A stretch of DNA of 64,000 nucleotides from positions 62,001 through 126,000 of the forward strand of contig CM024182.1 in NCBI GenBank assembly GCA_013433145.1. The letters are read 5' to 3'. The stretch's first letter is position 1. The number at the start of each line of letters is the position of its first letter. The notes below the pieces were generated by a model. The model worked only from the letters and a program-made list of their open reading frames with translations. It searched no databases and was not told the DNA's origin. Source of the DNA: Ascaris suum (Eukaryota; Nematoda; Chromadorea; Rhabditida; Ascarididae). A program made the translations under genes and the position numbers. Shown piece after piece: positions 63,984 to 64,000 of this stretch.

Positions 63984-64000
63984 GTTTCTTGTCTTATACG

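Larger units (their letters stand above)
51588..64000 (+). repeat. Tandem array, copy 4, truncated by window
   Basis: The first 12,413 bases of a fourth unit, ending just after the second coiled-coil exon. The array's right boundary, and so the total copy number, lies outside the window. Confidence 0.97.

Noticed and set aside
6268..64000. Whether the 15.1-kb unit is an autonomous transposon, virus or rDNA-like repeat
   Set aside because: No terminal repeats at unit ends, no polymerase, integrase or transposase frame, no capsid-like frame and no rRNA sequence. The unit consists of introns and exons of host-type genes.

Overview
This is eukaryotic DNA, most likely from a nematode. The evidence is AT-rich, intron-rich sequence, splice acceptors of the (T)TTNCAG type, and fragments of a titin/kettin-type muscle immunoglobulin (Ig) protein. 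There is no bacterial gene organisation, no rRNA or tRNA gene that I can recognise, no CRISPR array and no viral gene. Almost all long open frames here are chance frames in introns or in simple repeats.

Layout. Positions 1-2884 are T-rich, one-strand low-complexity DNA: a TTTTA/TTTTAG satellite, then a looser TTATTAG form, interrupted by a (TA)n tract and a short island of ordinary sequence. Positions 2885-3322 form a 438-bp element with 62-bp terminal inverted repeats, resembling a non-autonomous DNA transposon (MITE). Positions 3323-6267 are single-copy AT-rich DNA with a small local repeat and one doubtful exon.

From 6268 to the end the window is a direct tandem array of a unit of about 15.1 kb. 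There are three full copies (6268-21367, 21368-36481, 36482-51587) and a fourth cut by the window edge (51588-64000). Copies are nearly identical. Copies 2-4 share many variants against copy 1, the edge copy.

Each unit carries, all on the + strand, (i) a series of Ig and linker exons resembling kettin/titin, (ii) a (TA)n tract followed by an ~880-bp G/T-rich minisatellite, (iii) a run of coiled-coil exons, and (iv) a second (TA)n tract about 300 bp before the unit junction. Several exons join in phase (LLPRDEY after GESCAH; LTPLND after HLSLK; NEEECLQ after LDEERRR), so a real spliced gene underlies them. The Ig series also carries an in-frame TAA and at least three frameshifts, and the coiled-coil series one, present in every complete copy. 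The Ig gene therefore looks decayed before it was amplified, unless the 1-base indels are consensus errors.

I found no new enzymatic or defence system. The notable object is a macrosatellite-scale tandem amplification of a broken muscle-protein and coiled-coil gene segment.
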